A DNA stretch of 64,000 bases from Ectopseudomonas toyotomiensis (GTDB taxonomy: Bacteria; Pseudomonadota; Gammaproteobacteria; Pseudomonadales; Pseudomonadaceae), in the NCBI RefSeq assembly GCF_900115695.1, contig NZ_FOXK01000010.1:1-64000 (forward strand), in the 5' to 3' direction. Positions 49,237 to 58,738 of the stretch are shown here, in pieces. The first letter of the stretch is position 1; the number at the start of each line of letters is the position of its first letter. Position numbers and translations under genes: made by a program. The notes under the pieces are model-generated. The model ran no database searches and was not told the origin of the DNA. It saw only the letters and a list, made by a program, of their open reading frames with translations.

Positions 49237-49956
49237 GTGACCGAATTGATCGTTGCCGTAAAACAGGCCAAAGCCTGGGGGGTCCATGCTGTTACCGCCA
49301 GCGGTGTGATCCTCGCCCTGTTGGCATTGCTGGCCGTACTCGACGGTCAACCCAAGCAATGCCTGTTATGGCTCGGCCTGGCGCTGCTGGTCGACGGTCT
49401 GGACGGCTCGCTGGCGCGCCGCTATGACGTCAAGGGTGTGCTGCCGCATTTCGACGGCTCGACTCTCGACCTGGTGATCGATTACCTGACCTACGTATTC
49501 ATCCCCGCCATCTTTCTTTACCGCTTCATCCCCCTGCCGGATTACACGCCGCTGTTCGCCGTGGGCCTGATTCTGCTGTCTTCGCTGTTCTGCTTCTGCA
49601 ACCTGAACATGAAGAGCAAGGACAACTACTTCGTCGGCTTCCCGGCGGCGTGGAACGTGGTCGTGTTGTATTTCTACATCCTCGACGTGCACCCCTGGAT
49701 CACCTTGGCCATTATCGTCCTGCTGGCCGGCCTGACCCTGACCAAGATGAAGTTCCTGCACCCGTTCCGCGTGCGTCAGTTCATGCCGCTGAACATCCTG
49801 GTGACCTTCGTCTGGATGCTCTCCAGCGCGCTGCTGATCCTGCAGTACCCGGTCAATCAGTTCTGGCTGCTGGCGCTCTGGTGGTTGGCTTCGGCCTACT
49901 TCGTCGGCATGTGCCTGTGGCGCTCGGCACGTGAGTGGTTTCCCGCGCGCGGATGA
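49237..49956 (+). CDS. pcs: Phosphatidylcholine synthase
   Basis: A 239-aa CDP-alcohol phosphotransferase. The motif DGLDGSLARR, then G and D residues in VKGVLPHFDGSTLDLVID, fits the Pcs form. It has about eight membrane helices. Pcs condenses CDP-diacylglycerol with choline directly to give phosphatidylcholine. I start at GTG 49237 (VTELIVAVKQ); GTG 49204 is an alternative. The stop overlaps the GIY-YIG gene (ATGA). Confidence 0.9.
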   Translation: MTELIVAVKQAKAWGVHAVTASGVILALLALLAVLDGQPKQCLLWLGLALLVDGLDGSLARRYDVKGVLPHFDGSTLDLVIDYLTYVFIPAIFLYRFIPLPDYTPLFAVGLILLSSLFCFCNLNMKSKDNYFVGFPAAWNVVVLYFYILDVHPWITLAIIVLLAGLTLTKMKFLHPFRVRQFMPLNILVTFVWMLSSALLILQYPVNQFWLLALWWLASAYFVGMCLWRSAREWFPARG

Positions 49957-50234
49957 ATGTAGCAGTCGAAAAGGCCTGGTTCGTCTATCTGGTGCGCGCC
50001 GCCAATGGCGCGCTGTATTGCGGCATCAGCGATGACCCGCAGCGGCGTTTCGTCCAGCACCAGAGCGGCAAGGGTGCCCGGTTCTTCCATACCAGCCCGG
50101 CGCTGGCGCTGGCCTACGTCGAAGCCTGTGCCTGCAAAGGTGATGCGTTGCGCCGTGAACGGGCGATCAAGCGCCTGAGCAAAAGCGCCAAAGAAGCGCT
50201 CATTCTGGCCGTTGATGGCGGTTCATCAGCCTGA
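49953..50234 (+). CDS. GIY-YIG nuclease family protein
   Basis: A 93-aa single-domain protein. VYLVRAANGALYCGISDDPQRR holds the GIY and YIG-like segments, with a C-terminal RRERAIKRLSKSAKEALI. Stand-alone members (YhbQ type) are small DNA-repair-like nucleases. Coupled to pcs by a 4-base overlap. Confidence 0.88.
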   Translation: MNVAVEKAWFVYLVRAANGALYCGISDDPQRRFVQHQSGKGARFFHTSPALALAYVEACACKGDALRRERAIKRLSKSAKEALILAVDGGSSA

Positions 50235-50297
50235 GGCGGTTGCGTGCAGGTGTCGCGCGGGTAAGCTGAGGACTTTTGAGCCGACGCGGAGCGCGCC

Positions 50298-51233
50298 ATG
50301 CATGAGTTGATCCTTCATCACTACCCGACCTCGCCGTTCGCCGAGAAGGCCCGCCTGATGCTGGGCTTCAAGCAACTGTCCTGGCGTTCGGTGATGATTC
50401 CGCCACTGATGCCCAAGCCCGATCTCACCGCGCTGACCGGTGGCTACCGCAAGACCCCGGTGCTGCAGGTTGGCGCCGACATCTATTGCGATACCGCGCT
50501 GATCGCTCGCCGCCTGGAAGCCGAGAAGGCAACCCCGGCGCTGCTGCCCGAAGGTCAGGAGTTCAATGTCAGCCTGCTGGCGCAATGGGCCGACTCGGTC
50601 TTGTTCCAGCATGCCGTGGCGCTGGTGTTCCAACCCGAGTCGATGGCGTTGCGCTTCGCCAAGGTGCCGCCGGAGTTCGCCAAGGCCTTCGCCGCCGACC
50701 GTGGCGCGCTGTTTTCCGGTGGTACGGCGAGCCGCCTGCCGTTGGAGCAGGCCAAGCATCAATGGCCGGCGCTAATGGGCGCATTGCAGCGCCAGTTGCA
50801 GCGCGAGCAGGGCGATTTCCTCTTCGGTGAACCGTCGCTCGCCGATTTTTCCGTGGCCCATTGCCTGTGGTTCCTGCGCGGTACGCCGGTCACCTCACCG
50901 CTGATCGACGATTACCCGGAGGTTGCTGCCTGGCTTGGCCGTGTGCTCGGCTTCGGCCATGGCTCGTTGAGCGAGATGAGCAGCGAACAGGCGATCGCGG
51001 TGGCGCGTGAAGCGACTCCGGTAGCGCTGCCAAACGAGGATTTCGTCGACCCCAATGGTTTCAAAGCTGGCCAGGCGGTGAGCATCGCCGCGGTGGACTA
51101 TGGTGTCGACCCGGTGCAGGGCGAGTTGCTGCATGCCGGGCGCGACGAGCTGATTCTGCGTCGTGAGGATGAGCGTGCCGGCGTCGTGCACGTGCACTTC
51201 CCGCGCCTGGGGTTCCGTATCGAGGCGCGCTGA
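50298..51233 (+). CDS. Glutathione S-transferase-like protein
   Basis: A 311-aa protein. The N-terminal thioredoxin-like GST domain (LILHHYPTSPFAEKARLMLGFK, residues 4-25) and helical domain (to about 215, with GDFLFGEPSLADFSVAHCLW) are followed by an extra C-terminal beta-rich domain. The extra part makes it longer than usual GSTs (about 200-230 aa). Its substrate is unknown. Confidence 0.85.
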   Translation: MHELILHHYPTSPFAEKARLMLGFKQLSWRSVMIPPLMPKPDLTALTGGYRKTPVLQVGADIYCDTALIARRLEAEKATPALLPEGQEFNVSLLAQWADSVLFQHAVALVFQPESMALRFAKVPPEFAKAFAADRGALFSGGTASRLPLEQAKHQWPALMGALQRQLQREQGDFLFGEPSLADFSVAHCLWFLRGTPVTSPLIDDYPEVAAWLGRVLGFGHGSLSEMSSEQAIAVAREATPVALPNEDFVDPNGFKAGQAVSIAAVDYGVDPVQGELLHAGRDELILRREDERAGVVHVHFPRLGFRIEAR

Positions 51234-51251
51234 GGCGTCTCGCGCCGTCTG

Positions 51252-51572
51252 TCAGTAGGCGGCGCGGATGGCGCGCACGTCGTAACCGTGAATGACCTGC
51301 CCGCGCAGGTCGATCACCGGCACGCCGCGGCCGCCGAGCGCCTGGTACTGGGCGCGGCCGGCGCTGTCCTTTTCGATATCCACTTCGCGGTAGGCGACGC
51401 CATCTTCGGCGAACAGCTCGCGGGTCTTGGCGCAGTAGCCGCACCAGGTGGTGGCGTAGAGCACGATCTCGCCGCTGGCGTTACCGGCCTGCGGCGGATT
51501 GAGCCAGCGGTCGATCCTGTCCCAGTTCTGCCACAGGGCCAGGGCGGTGAGGATCAGCAGGATCTTCTTCAT
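51252..51572 (-). CDS. Membrane-anchored glutaredoxin-like protein
   Basis: A 106-aa protein. An N-terminal hydrophobic segment (about 1-15) could be an anchor or signal, followed by a glutaredoxin fold with active site TTWCGYC (about 41-47) and RGVPVIDLRG. It overlaps the PPK2 gene start-to-stop by 4 bases. If exported, it would act in the periplasm. Confidence 0.85.
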   Translation of the reverse strand: MKKILLILTALALWQNWDRIDRWLNPPQAGNASGEIVLYATTWCGYCAKTRELFAEDGVAYREVDIEKDSAGRAQYQALGGRGVPVIDLRGQVIHGYDVRAIRAAY

Positions 51573-52417
51573 TGCGGCGCGTCCTTGTGCGTGGTGGCTG
51601 CTTGCAATTGTTGCAGAGTAAAGGGTGCCGGCCGATCCGGCCACTGCAGGGCGAGCTTTTCCAGCTCGCGGGCCAGCAGGCTGGCGACCAGCAGATCGCG
51701 CAGCCAGCGCTTGTGCGCGGGTATCACGTACCAGGGCGATTCGGCGCTGCTGTGGCTGGCGCGCAGCAGCTCGGCCCAGCGCCGCTGGCGCTCGTCGAAC
51801 TGGCGGTGCGATTGCAGATCGCTGGCCTTGAGTTTCCAGCGTTTGGATGGCTTTTCGATGCGTTCGACCAGGCGTTGGTACTGCTCGGCCTTGTCGATCT
51901 GCAGGTAGCACTTGAGTACCAGGGTGCCGCTTTGCGCCACTTGCCGTTCAAAGGCCAGCACCTCGGCCAGACGCGCCGGCAGCTCATCCTCACCGCACAG
52001 ACCGTCCAGCGGGTCACAGATCAGCGCCTCGTACTGGCTGCGGTTGAACACGCCGATCATCCCAGGCGCTGGCAAACGTTGGCGATAGCGTTGGAGAAAG
52101 TGCTGGCTGCGTTCCTGCGCCGTGGGCGCCTGGAAGCTGTGCACCGCAAGGCCCTGCGGGTTGCAGGCGCTCAGAACGCGGCGGATCACGCCGTCCTTGC
52201 CGCTGCAATCCGGGCCTTGCAGCACCAGCAGCAGGGCCTGGCGACGATTGGCCCACAGGCGCATCTGTTGTTCCTGTAGCCAGGGTTTGAGTTGCTCCAG
52301 GCGCGCCTTGCAATCGGCCTTTTTCAGGCCGAAGTCGCGTGCCGGATCGCCCGCCAGCGGTGCCTCTGGCCGGCACAGGCAGGCGTCAAGCAGCTCATCG
52401 GCCAGGCGCGCGCTCAT
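51569..52417 (-). CDS. Polyphosphate kinase 2 family protein
   Basis: A 282-aa PPK2-type enzyme: Walker A-like LVLQGPDCSGKDGVIRRVL (about 63-81), FNRSQYEAL and WYVIPAHKRWLRDLLVA near the C-terminus. PPK2 enzymes transfer phosphate between polyphosphate and nucleotides. The usual lid has GCSDxGKDG; here the loop is GPDCSGKDG, typical of single-domain PPK2. It starts two bases from the yejK stop. Confidence 0.88.
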   Translation of the reverse strand: MSARLADELLDACLCRPEAPLAGDPARDFGLKKADCKARLEQLKPWLQEQQMRLWANRRQALLLVLQGPDCSGKDGVIRRVLSACNPQGLAVHSFQAPTAQERSQHFLQRYRQRLPAPGMIGVFNRSQYEALICDPLDGLCGEDELPARLAEVLAFERQVAQSGTLVLKCYLQIDKAEQYQRLVERIEKPSKRWKLKASDLQSHRQFDERQRRWAELLRASHSSAESPWYVIPAHKRWLRDLLVASLLARELEKLALQWPDRPAPFTLQQLQAATTHKDAPQ

Positions 52418-52418
52418 C

Positions 52419-53426
52419 TCAATCCTGACGGCGCTTTAGCTGATCCTTCAGCTGGGTCGGCAACTGACGAATGATCAGCATGTCGCGGCCCTCGTCATAC
52501 TCGATCTTCGAGCCCAGCAGATGGGCCTCGAAACTGATCGACAGGCCCTCGGCACGCCCGGTGAAACGCTGGAACTGGCTGAGGGTGCGCTTGTCCGCCG
52601 GAAATTCCGGGGCCATGCCGTAGTCCTTGTTGCGGATATGTTCATAGAAGGCCTTGGGGCGCTCTTCGTCGATCAGCCCGGACAGTTCTTCCAGGGTGAT
52701 CGGTTCGCCCAGCTTGGCCTGGCCGCTGGCATAACCGACTAGGGTCTTGGTCTTCTCGCGCGCCTGTTCTTCCGGCAGGTCTTCGCTCTCTACGAAATCG
52801 CTGAAGGCCTTGAGCAGGGTGCGGGTCTCGCCCGGGCCGTCGACGCCTTCCTGGCAGCCGATGAAGTCACGGAAGTAATCCGAGACCTTCTTGCCGTTCT
52901 TGCCCTTGATGAAGGAGATGTACTGCTTGGACTGCTTGTTGTTCTGCCACTCGCTGATGTTGATGCGCGCGGCCAGGTGCAGCTGGCTCAGATCGAGGTG
53001 CTTGGCCGGGGTCACATCCAGCGCGTCGGTCACCGCTACGCCTTCGCTGTGGTGCAGCAGGGCGATGGCCAGGTAGTCGGTCATGCCTTGCTGATAATGG
53101 GCCAAGAGCACGTGGCCGCCGGTGGAGAGGTTGGATTCTTCCATCAGCTTCTGCAGATGCTCGACGGCCTGGCGGCTGAAGGCGGTGAAGTCCTGCTCGC
53201 CATCGAGGTACGCCTTGAGCCAGCCGCTGAACGGGTAGGCGCCGGATTCTTCGTGGAACAGGCCCCAGGCTTTGCCTTGTTTGGCGTTGTAGCTCTCGTT
53301 GAGGTCGGCCAGCAGATTTTCCATGGCTGCGGATGCGGCCAGTTCGCTGTCGCGGGCGTGGAGTGCGGCGGGGCTGCCGTCGGGTTTCTTGTCGATCAGG
53401 TGGACGATGCAGTGGCGAATCGGCAT
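52419..53426 (-). CDS. yejK: Nucleoid-associated protein YejK/NdpA
   Basis: A 335-aa NdpA family protein: IRHCIVHLIDKKPDG start, MTDYLAIALLHHSEGVAVTDALDV, LDLSQLHLAARINISEW, and RDFIGCQEGVDGPGETRTL. It binds the nucleoid and affects topoisomerases in E. coli. ATG 53426; a longer frame to 53516 lacks support. Heads the yejK-PPK2-glutaredoxin operon. Confidence 0.92.
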   Translation of the reverse strand: MPIRHCIVHLIDKKPDGSPAALHARDSELAASAAMENLLADLNESYNAKQGKAWGLFHEESGAYPFSGWLKAYLDGEQDFTAFSRQAVEHLQKLMEESNLSTGGHVLLAHYQQGMTDYLAIALLHHSEGVAVTDALDVTPAKHLDLSQLHLAARINISEWQNNKQSKQYISFIKGKNGKKVSDYFRDFIGCQEGVDGPGETRTLLKAFSDFVESEDLPEEQAREKTKTLVGYASGQAKLGEPITLEELSGLIDEERPKAFYEHIRNKDYGMAPEFPADKRTLSQFQRFTGRAEGLSISFEAHLLGSKIEYDEGRDMLIIRQLPTQLKDQLKRRQD

Positions 53427-53761
53427 GGGGCTTCGGTCTTTGGCGGTTTCGCGATGGAGTTGGCTGTGTTGCCGGGCGAGTGAGTGCTCGCGTCGTTGGC
53501 GCAGCGGCATGGGCAAAGTCTACCTGACATCGGCACGTGATGCCGGGGGCGCTGCGGTTGGGTAGATCTTTGCTGGCTAATTGCTGGCATCTGCAGTGAT
53601 AGATCTCTATTTTCTGCAAAAAATACGGTTTTCGATTCGCGCTATTGCACTACTCAGGCTAGCGTCTTTCTCGTCCAAACGACGCAGTAAAGGGACGCAC
53701 CGCGGTGGCGCCACAAGCGCTGCCGCTCTTCTCGATCTCCAAATATGGATTGGAGGATTAC
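53427..53761. other. 335-base gap between yejK and the aminopeptidase
   Basis: An AT-rich section (53595-53660, TTTTCTGCAAAAAATACGG) probably holds the promoters of yejK and the aminopeptidase. No gene, repeat or RNA is recognised in it. Confidence 0.4.
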
Positions 53762-55372
53762 ATGCGCAACAAGACCAATAAACGCCGTCTACTGGGCGCC
53801 GCCGTGCTGGCGGCCATTTCAGGGCAGGCTACTGCGGCCAAGGGGCTCGATGTCACCGAGCTGTTCGATCAGTTCTGGAGCCCCACCCGGCTCGGGCCGG
53901 CGGAGTGCCGTTCTGCTGTGCTGAGTGCAACGCCGTTGTTGCTGCCGCGCTGCATGCAGGCCGCCAACAGCATGACCCACCTGCAGATGTTCAATGACAT
54001 CGCTCTGGCCAATGGCGGCAACCGTGCCGCCGGCCTGTCCGGTTACCAGCGCTCGCTCGATTACGTGCAGAGCACCCTGGAAAGCGCAGGCTACAACGTC
54101 ACCCGCCAGGCCTTCCCATTCAGCGCGTTCTACCCGCAGGGGCCCGGCGTGCTGCAGAGCCTGGCGCCGACCCCGGCGCAGTTCGAGTGGGAGGTGGACT
54201 TCACCTACCTGTCGCAGACCGATGCCGGCGACGTCAGTGCACCCGTGGCGGCGGTGGACATTGCCCTGGGCGAGGGCAACCAGTCCAGCAGCGGCTGCGA
54301 GGCCGAGGATTTCGCCGCTTTCCCGGCTGGCGCCATTGCCCTGCTGCAGCGTGGGACCTGCAACTTCCAGATCAAGGCCGAAAACGCCGCCGCCGCTGGC
54401 GCCGTGGGTGTGGTGATTTTCAATCAGGGCGACAGCGAGGACCGCAAGGGCCTGCTCAACGCTACCCTGGGTGATGCCTATGCCGGCGGTATTCCGGTGC
54501 TGTTCACCACCTATGACGTGGGCGTGAGCCTGGCGCAGACGGCCGAGCAGCAGGTGCGCATGGTCACCGACGTGGTGCGCGAGCGGACCCAGACCTACAA
54601 CCTGGTGGCCGAGAGCAAGCGCGGCAACGCGGGCAACGTGGTGATGCTCGGCGCGCACCTGGATTCGGTGTTCGAGGGCGCCGGCATCAACGACAACGGT
54701 TCGGGCAGCGCCGCGCTGCTGGAGCTGGCCGTGCAGATGGCCAAGGCCAAGCCGAAGAACAAGCTGCGTTTCGCCTGGTGGGGGGCCGAGGAGTCGGGGC
54801 TGGTGGGCTCGACCTACTACGTCAACCAACTGCCTGACGAGGAGAAGGCGAAGATCAAGGCGTATCTGAATTTCGACATGATCGCCTCGCCGAACTTCGC
54901 CTACTTCATCTACGACGGCGACGGCTCGGACTTCGGCCTGCAGGGTCCGCCCGGCTCGGCCGCGATCGAGCGCCTGTTCGGCGAGTATTACCGCCTGCGC
55001 GGTCTGCCGTTCGAAGGCGACGAGATCAGCTTCCGTTCCGACTACGCGCAGTTCTTCCTCGATGGCATCGCCTTCGGCGGCTTGTTCACCGGGGCAGAGG
55101 TGGTCAAGTCCGACGAGCAGGCCAGCCGTTATGGTGGCACGGCGGGCGAAGCTTTCGATCCGTGCTATCACGAAGCCTGCGATGATCTGAGCAACGTCGA
55201 TCTGCGCGCGCTGGAGGTCAATGGTGATGCCATGGCCTTCGTCGCCAGTTGGTTGGCGCTGTCGACCAAGATCGTCGATGACGAGATCGCTGCGTCCAGG
55301 GATTCGCGCACGATGATGCGCAGTGCCCAGGCCTACGACATCACCCACTGGGGCAAGCACTGGGTCAAATAG
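53762..55372 (+). CDS. Secreted M28 aminopeptidase (PepB/PaAP-type)
   Basis: A 536-aa protein with a signal peptide (about 1-25, cut near ATA). A PA domain (about 175-240; GAIALLQRGTCNFQIKAENAAAAGAVGVVIFN) is inserted before the M28 zinc peptidase. Metal ligands: GAHLDSVFEG, INDNGSGS, GAEESG, FDMIASPN and CYHEACDDLSNVD. It closely resembles the P. aeruginosa leucine aminopeptidase secreted by the type II system. TTGGAGGATTAC precedes the ATG. A terminator follows at 55402. Confidence 0.88.
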   Translation: MRNKTNKRRLLGAAVLAAISGQATAAKGLDVTELFDQFWSPTRLGPAECRSAVLSATPLLLPRCMQAANSMTHLQMFNDIALANGGNRAAGLSGYQRSLDYVQSTLESAGYNVTRQAFPFSAFYPQGPGVLQSLAPTPAQFEWEVDFTYLSQTDAGDVSAPVAAVDIALGEGNQSSSGCEAEDFAAFPAGAIALLQRGTCNFQIKAENAAAAGAVGVVIFNQGDSEDRKGLLNATLGDAYAGGIPVLFTTYDVGVSLAQTAEQQVRMVTDVVRERTQTYNLVAESKRGNAGNVVMLGAHLDSVFEGAGINDNGSGSAALLELAVQMAKAKPKNKLRFAWWGAEESGLVGSTYYVNQLPDEEKAKIKAYLNFDMIASPNFAYFIYDGDGSDFGLQGPPGSAAIERLFGEYYRLRGLPFEGDEISFRSDYAQFFLDGIAFGGLFTGAEVVKSDEQASRYGGTAGEAFDPCYHEACDDLSNVDLRALEVNGDAMAFVASWLALSTKIVDDEIAASRDSRTMMRSAQAYDITHWGKHWVK

Positions 55373-55401
55373 CCTCGTTTGCTGTGCGCACCCTGCGAAA
55401 G

Positions 55402-55436
55402 AAAAGCCCGCGAGTGTATCGTATCGCGGGCTTTTT
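55402..55436. terminator. Terminator after the aminopeptidase
   Basis: AAAAGCCCGCGA-gtgtatcgta-TCGCGGGCTTTTT hairpin between convergent genes; A and T runs allow it to act in both directions. Confidence 0.9.
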
Positions 55437-55454
55437 CGTGGGCGCTTGCCCTGG

Positions 55455-56825
55455 CTAGCTGCGGTCCTGGCTTGGCACTACCGAGGATGCCTGTTCCGGG
55501 CCATCGCCGCGGCGCCGCTGCAATACGCGCAGTCGTTCGATCACGTAGCGCACATGCATGTGCAGTTCGTACAACTCGTTGGAGTACGACAGTGGTACCT
55601 CCACGGCCGCCAGCTCGTCTTCCATCTGCTCCAGGCGTTCGATCTCGCTGTCCAGTTCGTCGGGCAAGGAACCTGCGTGCAGCTTGCGGTCTATCTCGCG
55701 CAGGTACTTGTACCAGCGGTAGATGCGCGCGCGAATGCGCCACTGGTAGATGGGGCCGACAGCCTTGAACAGCGGGATCATTACCACGATCAGGGGGATC
55801 AGCAGGATGATGTAGCGGTCGGCCAGCGAGGCGATGCGAAATGGCAGGTAGCGCTGCAGGATCGGCAGGCCCTTGTCGTAGTAATGCCCGGCATCCTTGT
55901 GCAGCTCGAAGGTGCGCGGCTCGGCGCTGGGAAAGGTGCCTGCGGCATCGAGTAGGGTACCGCCCCGCATCACTTCACGGCTGGCCTCGAGAAACAGCGG
56001 CACCAGGCCAGGGTTGAAGTCGTCGTTGACCACCAGCGTGGCGACCGGAGAGAGGGTGATGATGTCGCGGTCCGGCGCATTGCTCGCCAGATCCAGCAGG
56101 CCTTCGCCGACCTTCACCTGATTGAGGAATGGCAGGCGCGCCTCGTAGGCAGCTGCACGACGAAAGTGCGCCAGTGCAATGTCCGGGTTGGCCGCCAGTT
56201 GCTGCACCAGTGAGTTTTCTGCCGGGCCGACGAAGAACGCTGCATCCAGTTCGCCGGCCATCAACGCTCGGGCGGCCTTGCCACCTCCGATGCTCTGCCA
56301 GCTTTCGGGATATTGTTCCGGCTCGATGGCATTGGCGCCAAGGATGGCGTCACTGGCGGCCCGGGTGCCGCTGCCTTCGCCGCCCAGACCGAGACGCAGT
56401 GGCAGCAGGTCGGCAATGCGATCCAGCTCCACGTCACGTCGAAAGAACAGCCACAGGGGCTCCTGATAAATCGCCCCCAGGCTTTCCAACTGACGCTGCT
56501 CCTCGGCTGTCAGCTGGCGCTCCAGGCCGCTCTGCACCAGGGCGATCTCCACTTGCGGATCGTTGGCCAGCAGGCGTTGCAGGTTGTCGCGCGAGCCTGA
56601 GGTCGGCACCAGATTCAGTTCGAAACCTTCCTTGGCCAGCTCTTCCTTCAGGCGTTCGGCAAACTGCTGGTAGGCGCCGCCTTGGGCGCCGGTGGCCATG
56701 CTGGCGCTCATCGGTGGTGGCGGCGCGACGAACTGGAACAGTGCCCAGACCAGACCAGCCACCACCGGGACTATCCACAGGTTGGCCAGGATCATGATTT
56801 TCAGGTCATTGAGTACGCGGCGCAT
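55455..56825 (-). CDS. TAXI-type solute-binding protein with two membrane anchors
   Basis: A 456-aa protein. An N-terminal membrane segment (about 10-33) precedes the TAXI substrate-binding domain (ATGAQGGAYQQFAERLKEELA, LVPTSGSRDNLQRL). A second helix (about 340-362, RYIILLIPLIVVMIPLFKA) and a C-terminal coiled coil follow. TAXI proteins normally feed TRAP transporters; no dctQM genes lie next to this one. The ATG has GAAAGGAAG upstream. Confidence 0.85.
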   Translation of the reverse strand: MRRVLNDLKIMILANLWIVPVVAGLVWALFQFVAPPPPMSASMATGAQGGAYQQFAERLKEELAKEGFELNLVPTSGSRDNLQRLLANDPQVEIALVQSGLERQLTAEEQRQLESLGAIYQEPLWLFFRRDVELDRIADLLPLRLGLGGEGSGTRAASDAILGANAIEPEQYPESWQSIGGGKAARALMAGELDAAFFVGPAENSLVQQLAANPDIALAHFRRAAAYEARLPFLNQVKVGEGLLDLASNAPDRDIITLSPVATLVVNDDFNPGLVPLFLEASREVMRGGTLLDAAGTFPSAEPRTFELHKDAGHYYDKGLPILQRYLPFRIASLADRYIILLIPLIVVMIPLFKAVGPIYQWRIRARIYRWYKYLREIDRKLHAGSLPDELDSEIERLEQMEDELAAVEVPLSYSNELYELHMHVRYVIERLRVLQRRRGDGPEQASSVVPSQDRS

Positions 56826-56936
56826 GGGGCTTCCTTTCAGCGAGTTCAGGGTAAGGATAGAACCCCATGCGCCTCACGGTCACCCTAGATGGTGGATGAC
56901 ACTCGTTCGTCCGCCATCAGGTTTGCGGTGGATCGA

Positions 56937-58190
56937 TTACGCCAGCGCCTTGTGCCTTGCACGCAGATGACTGAACAGCAGCAGGGCGGCGAGCAGCCCT
57001 AAGGCATACAGCGCATCGCTGCCAAGCATCGCCAGTAGCGCGGCACAGAGCAGCCCACTGAGCCCGGCCAGCAGGCGCCAGATGCCACTGAGCAGCACCC
57101 AGCCGGCGGCCATGCTCAGCAGGTAGATCAACACGAAGTTGCCGTTGGCGTAGCGAATCAGATCGTCCACCGACAGGTTCAAGGTGGCCGAGAGCATGGC
57201 GCACAGCGCGCAGCTGATCACCACCAGCAGCAAGGCTCTGCCGGGTACGCCCTGGCGGTTGCGCACGGCCAGCCTGGCTGGTAGACGGCCCTCATCGGCC
57301 AGGCTCCAGATCAGCCGGGCGAAGCCCTGGATGTACACGTTCATCGAGGCGAAGCAGGCCAGGTAACCGAGCACCGCTACCAGGGCACGGGCGCGCTCGC
57401 CCAGCAGTTGCTCGAACAGACGCGGCAGGGCGGTGGTGTCGCTGTGCACGTCGCCATAAGTGGCGAAGCTCAGCACCGCCACCGAGCAGGCCCAGTACAC
57501 CAGGCCGGCCAGCAACACGCCGAGCAGCAGTGCCAGCGGGAAGTCGCGTTCGGGGTGTTTGAACTCCTCGCCCAGATGGGTGAAGGCCTCGATGCCGACG
57601 AAGCACCAGAACATCACCCCCAGCGCTGTCGGCAGCAAGTGCCACTGGCCGCCCATCGCCGGCAGCAACGGCTGGCTGACGCGCGGCAGGTCGCCGACCC
57701 ACCAGATCAGCGCCACGCTGGCGACGATGGCCACGGCGATCAGCCCCTGCAGCATGCCCGATGCTTTCGGCGGACGTTGGCCAAGCAGGAGAATGGCGCC
57801 CAGCGTGGCCAGTTCGATGAGCAGCAGGCCGGATCGATCGAGATCGAACAGGGCCAGCCAGAAGCCGCTGGCGATATGCAGAGCAGCGGGCAGACCGACC
57901 GGCAGCACGGCAAGGAACAGCAGGGCGCTGACCCCCTCCATGCGCAGGCCGAAGGCACGGCCGATCAGGTGCGGCGCGCCGCCGGCATGAGGGAAGCGCT
58001 TGCCCAACTGGGCGAAGGTGAACGCCACCGGCAGCACCAGGGCAATCAGGATCATCCATGCCCACAGCGACGCCTCACCGGCTGCCGTGGCTGCCAGCGC
58101 CGGCACCACGAAGATGCCGGTGCCGAGCAGCGAGGTGCTGAGCAGGGCAATGCCCTGCAGCAGGCCCAATTCCTTGTTCAATCGACTCAT
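56937..58190 (-). CDS. yjeH: YjeH-type amino-acid exporter (APC family)
   Basis: A 417-aa permease with about 12 helices, aligning with E. coli YjeH by ELGLLQGIALLSTSLLGTGIFVVPALAA, LPVGLPAALHIASGF, LGVMFWCFVGIEAFTHLGEEFKHPERDFP and YLACFASMNVYIQ. YjeH exports methionine and branched-chain amino acids. Divergent from an Lrp-type regulator, which probably controls it. Confidence 0.9.
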   Translation of the reverse strand: MSRLNKELGLLQGIALLSTSLLGTGIFVVPALAATAAGEASLWAWMILIALVLPVAFTFAQLGKRFPHAGGAPHLIGRAFGLRMEGVSALLFLAVLPVGLPAALHIASGFWLALFDLDRSGLLLIELATLGAILLLGQRPPKASGMLQGLIAVAIVASVALIWWVGDLPRVSQPLLPAMGGQWHLLPTALGVMFWCFVGIEAFTHLGEEFKHPERDFPLALLLGVLLAGLVYWACSVAVLSFATYGDVHSDTTALPRLFEQLLGERARALVAVLGYLACFASMNVYIQGFARLIWSLADEGRLPARLAVRNRQGVPGRALLLVVISCALCAMLSATLNLSVDDLIRYANGNFVLIYLLSMAAGWVLLSGIWRLLAGLSGLLCAALLAMLGSDALYALGLLAALLLFSHLRARHKALA

Positions 58191-58312
58191 GGGGTATGCT
58201 CATCATTTTCCAGATACCGCCATGGTAGGGCGCCGGCCAGTTGCAGGCTGTCGCCTTTTGCCGACGAAATGGCGGTTTTCACCGTCAATCCGATTGCCGC
58301 CCGAGAAGCCCC

Positions 58313-58732
58313 GTGGACAAGTTCGATCGCCAGATCCTCGCTCTGCTGCGCAGCGATGCGCGCACCTCCGTCAGCCAGATCGCCCGTGAGGTCAACCTGT
58401 CACGTTCGGCGGTCAGCGAGCGGATTCGCTATCTGGAAAGCAGCGGGGTGATTCGCGGTTATCACGCGCAGGTGGCCGAGCCGGGCGAGGCGGGCGTGAA
58501 GGCCTTTCTCGAACTCTTCTATCAGGGCCGCCGCTGCGAGGACTACGTGGAGCGCATGCGCGCCCTGCCCGAGGTGCGTCACTGCAGCGGCATCAGTGGC
58601 GAAACCGACATGCTGGTGTTCATCGAAGCCCCGAGCATGACGCGCCTGAGCGAGGTGCGCGGTGCCATCGAGGCGTTTCCCGGCATGCAGAAGGTCAAGA
58701 CCCATGTGGTGGTCAAGGACTGGGCGATGTAG
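58313..58732 (+). CDS. Lrp/AsnC-family regulator
   Basis: A 139-aa regulator with an N-terminal HTH (DRQILALLRSDARTSVSQIAREVNLSRSAVSERI) and a C-terminal ligand-binding RAM domain (VRHCSGISGETDMLVFIEA). GTG start at 58313 with GAGAAG upstream; the frame open to 58241 is not supported. Divergent from yjeH, consistent with amino-acid-responsive control of the exporter. Confidence 0.9.
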   Translation: MDKFDRQILALLRSDARTSVSQIAREVNLSRSAVSERIRYLESSGVIRGYHAQVAEPGEAGVKAFLELFYQGRRCEDYVERMRALPEVRHCSGISGETDMLVFIEAPSMTRLSEVRGAIEAFPGMQKVKTHVVVKDWAM

Positions 58733-58738
58733 CGCTGC

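Noticed and set aside
53819..55360. A 513-codon minus-strand frame opposite the aminopeptidase
   Set aside because: Shadow of a well-supported secreted peptidase; the translation lacks any recognisable motif.
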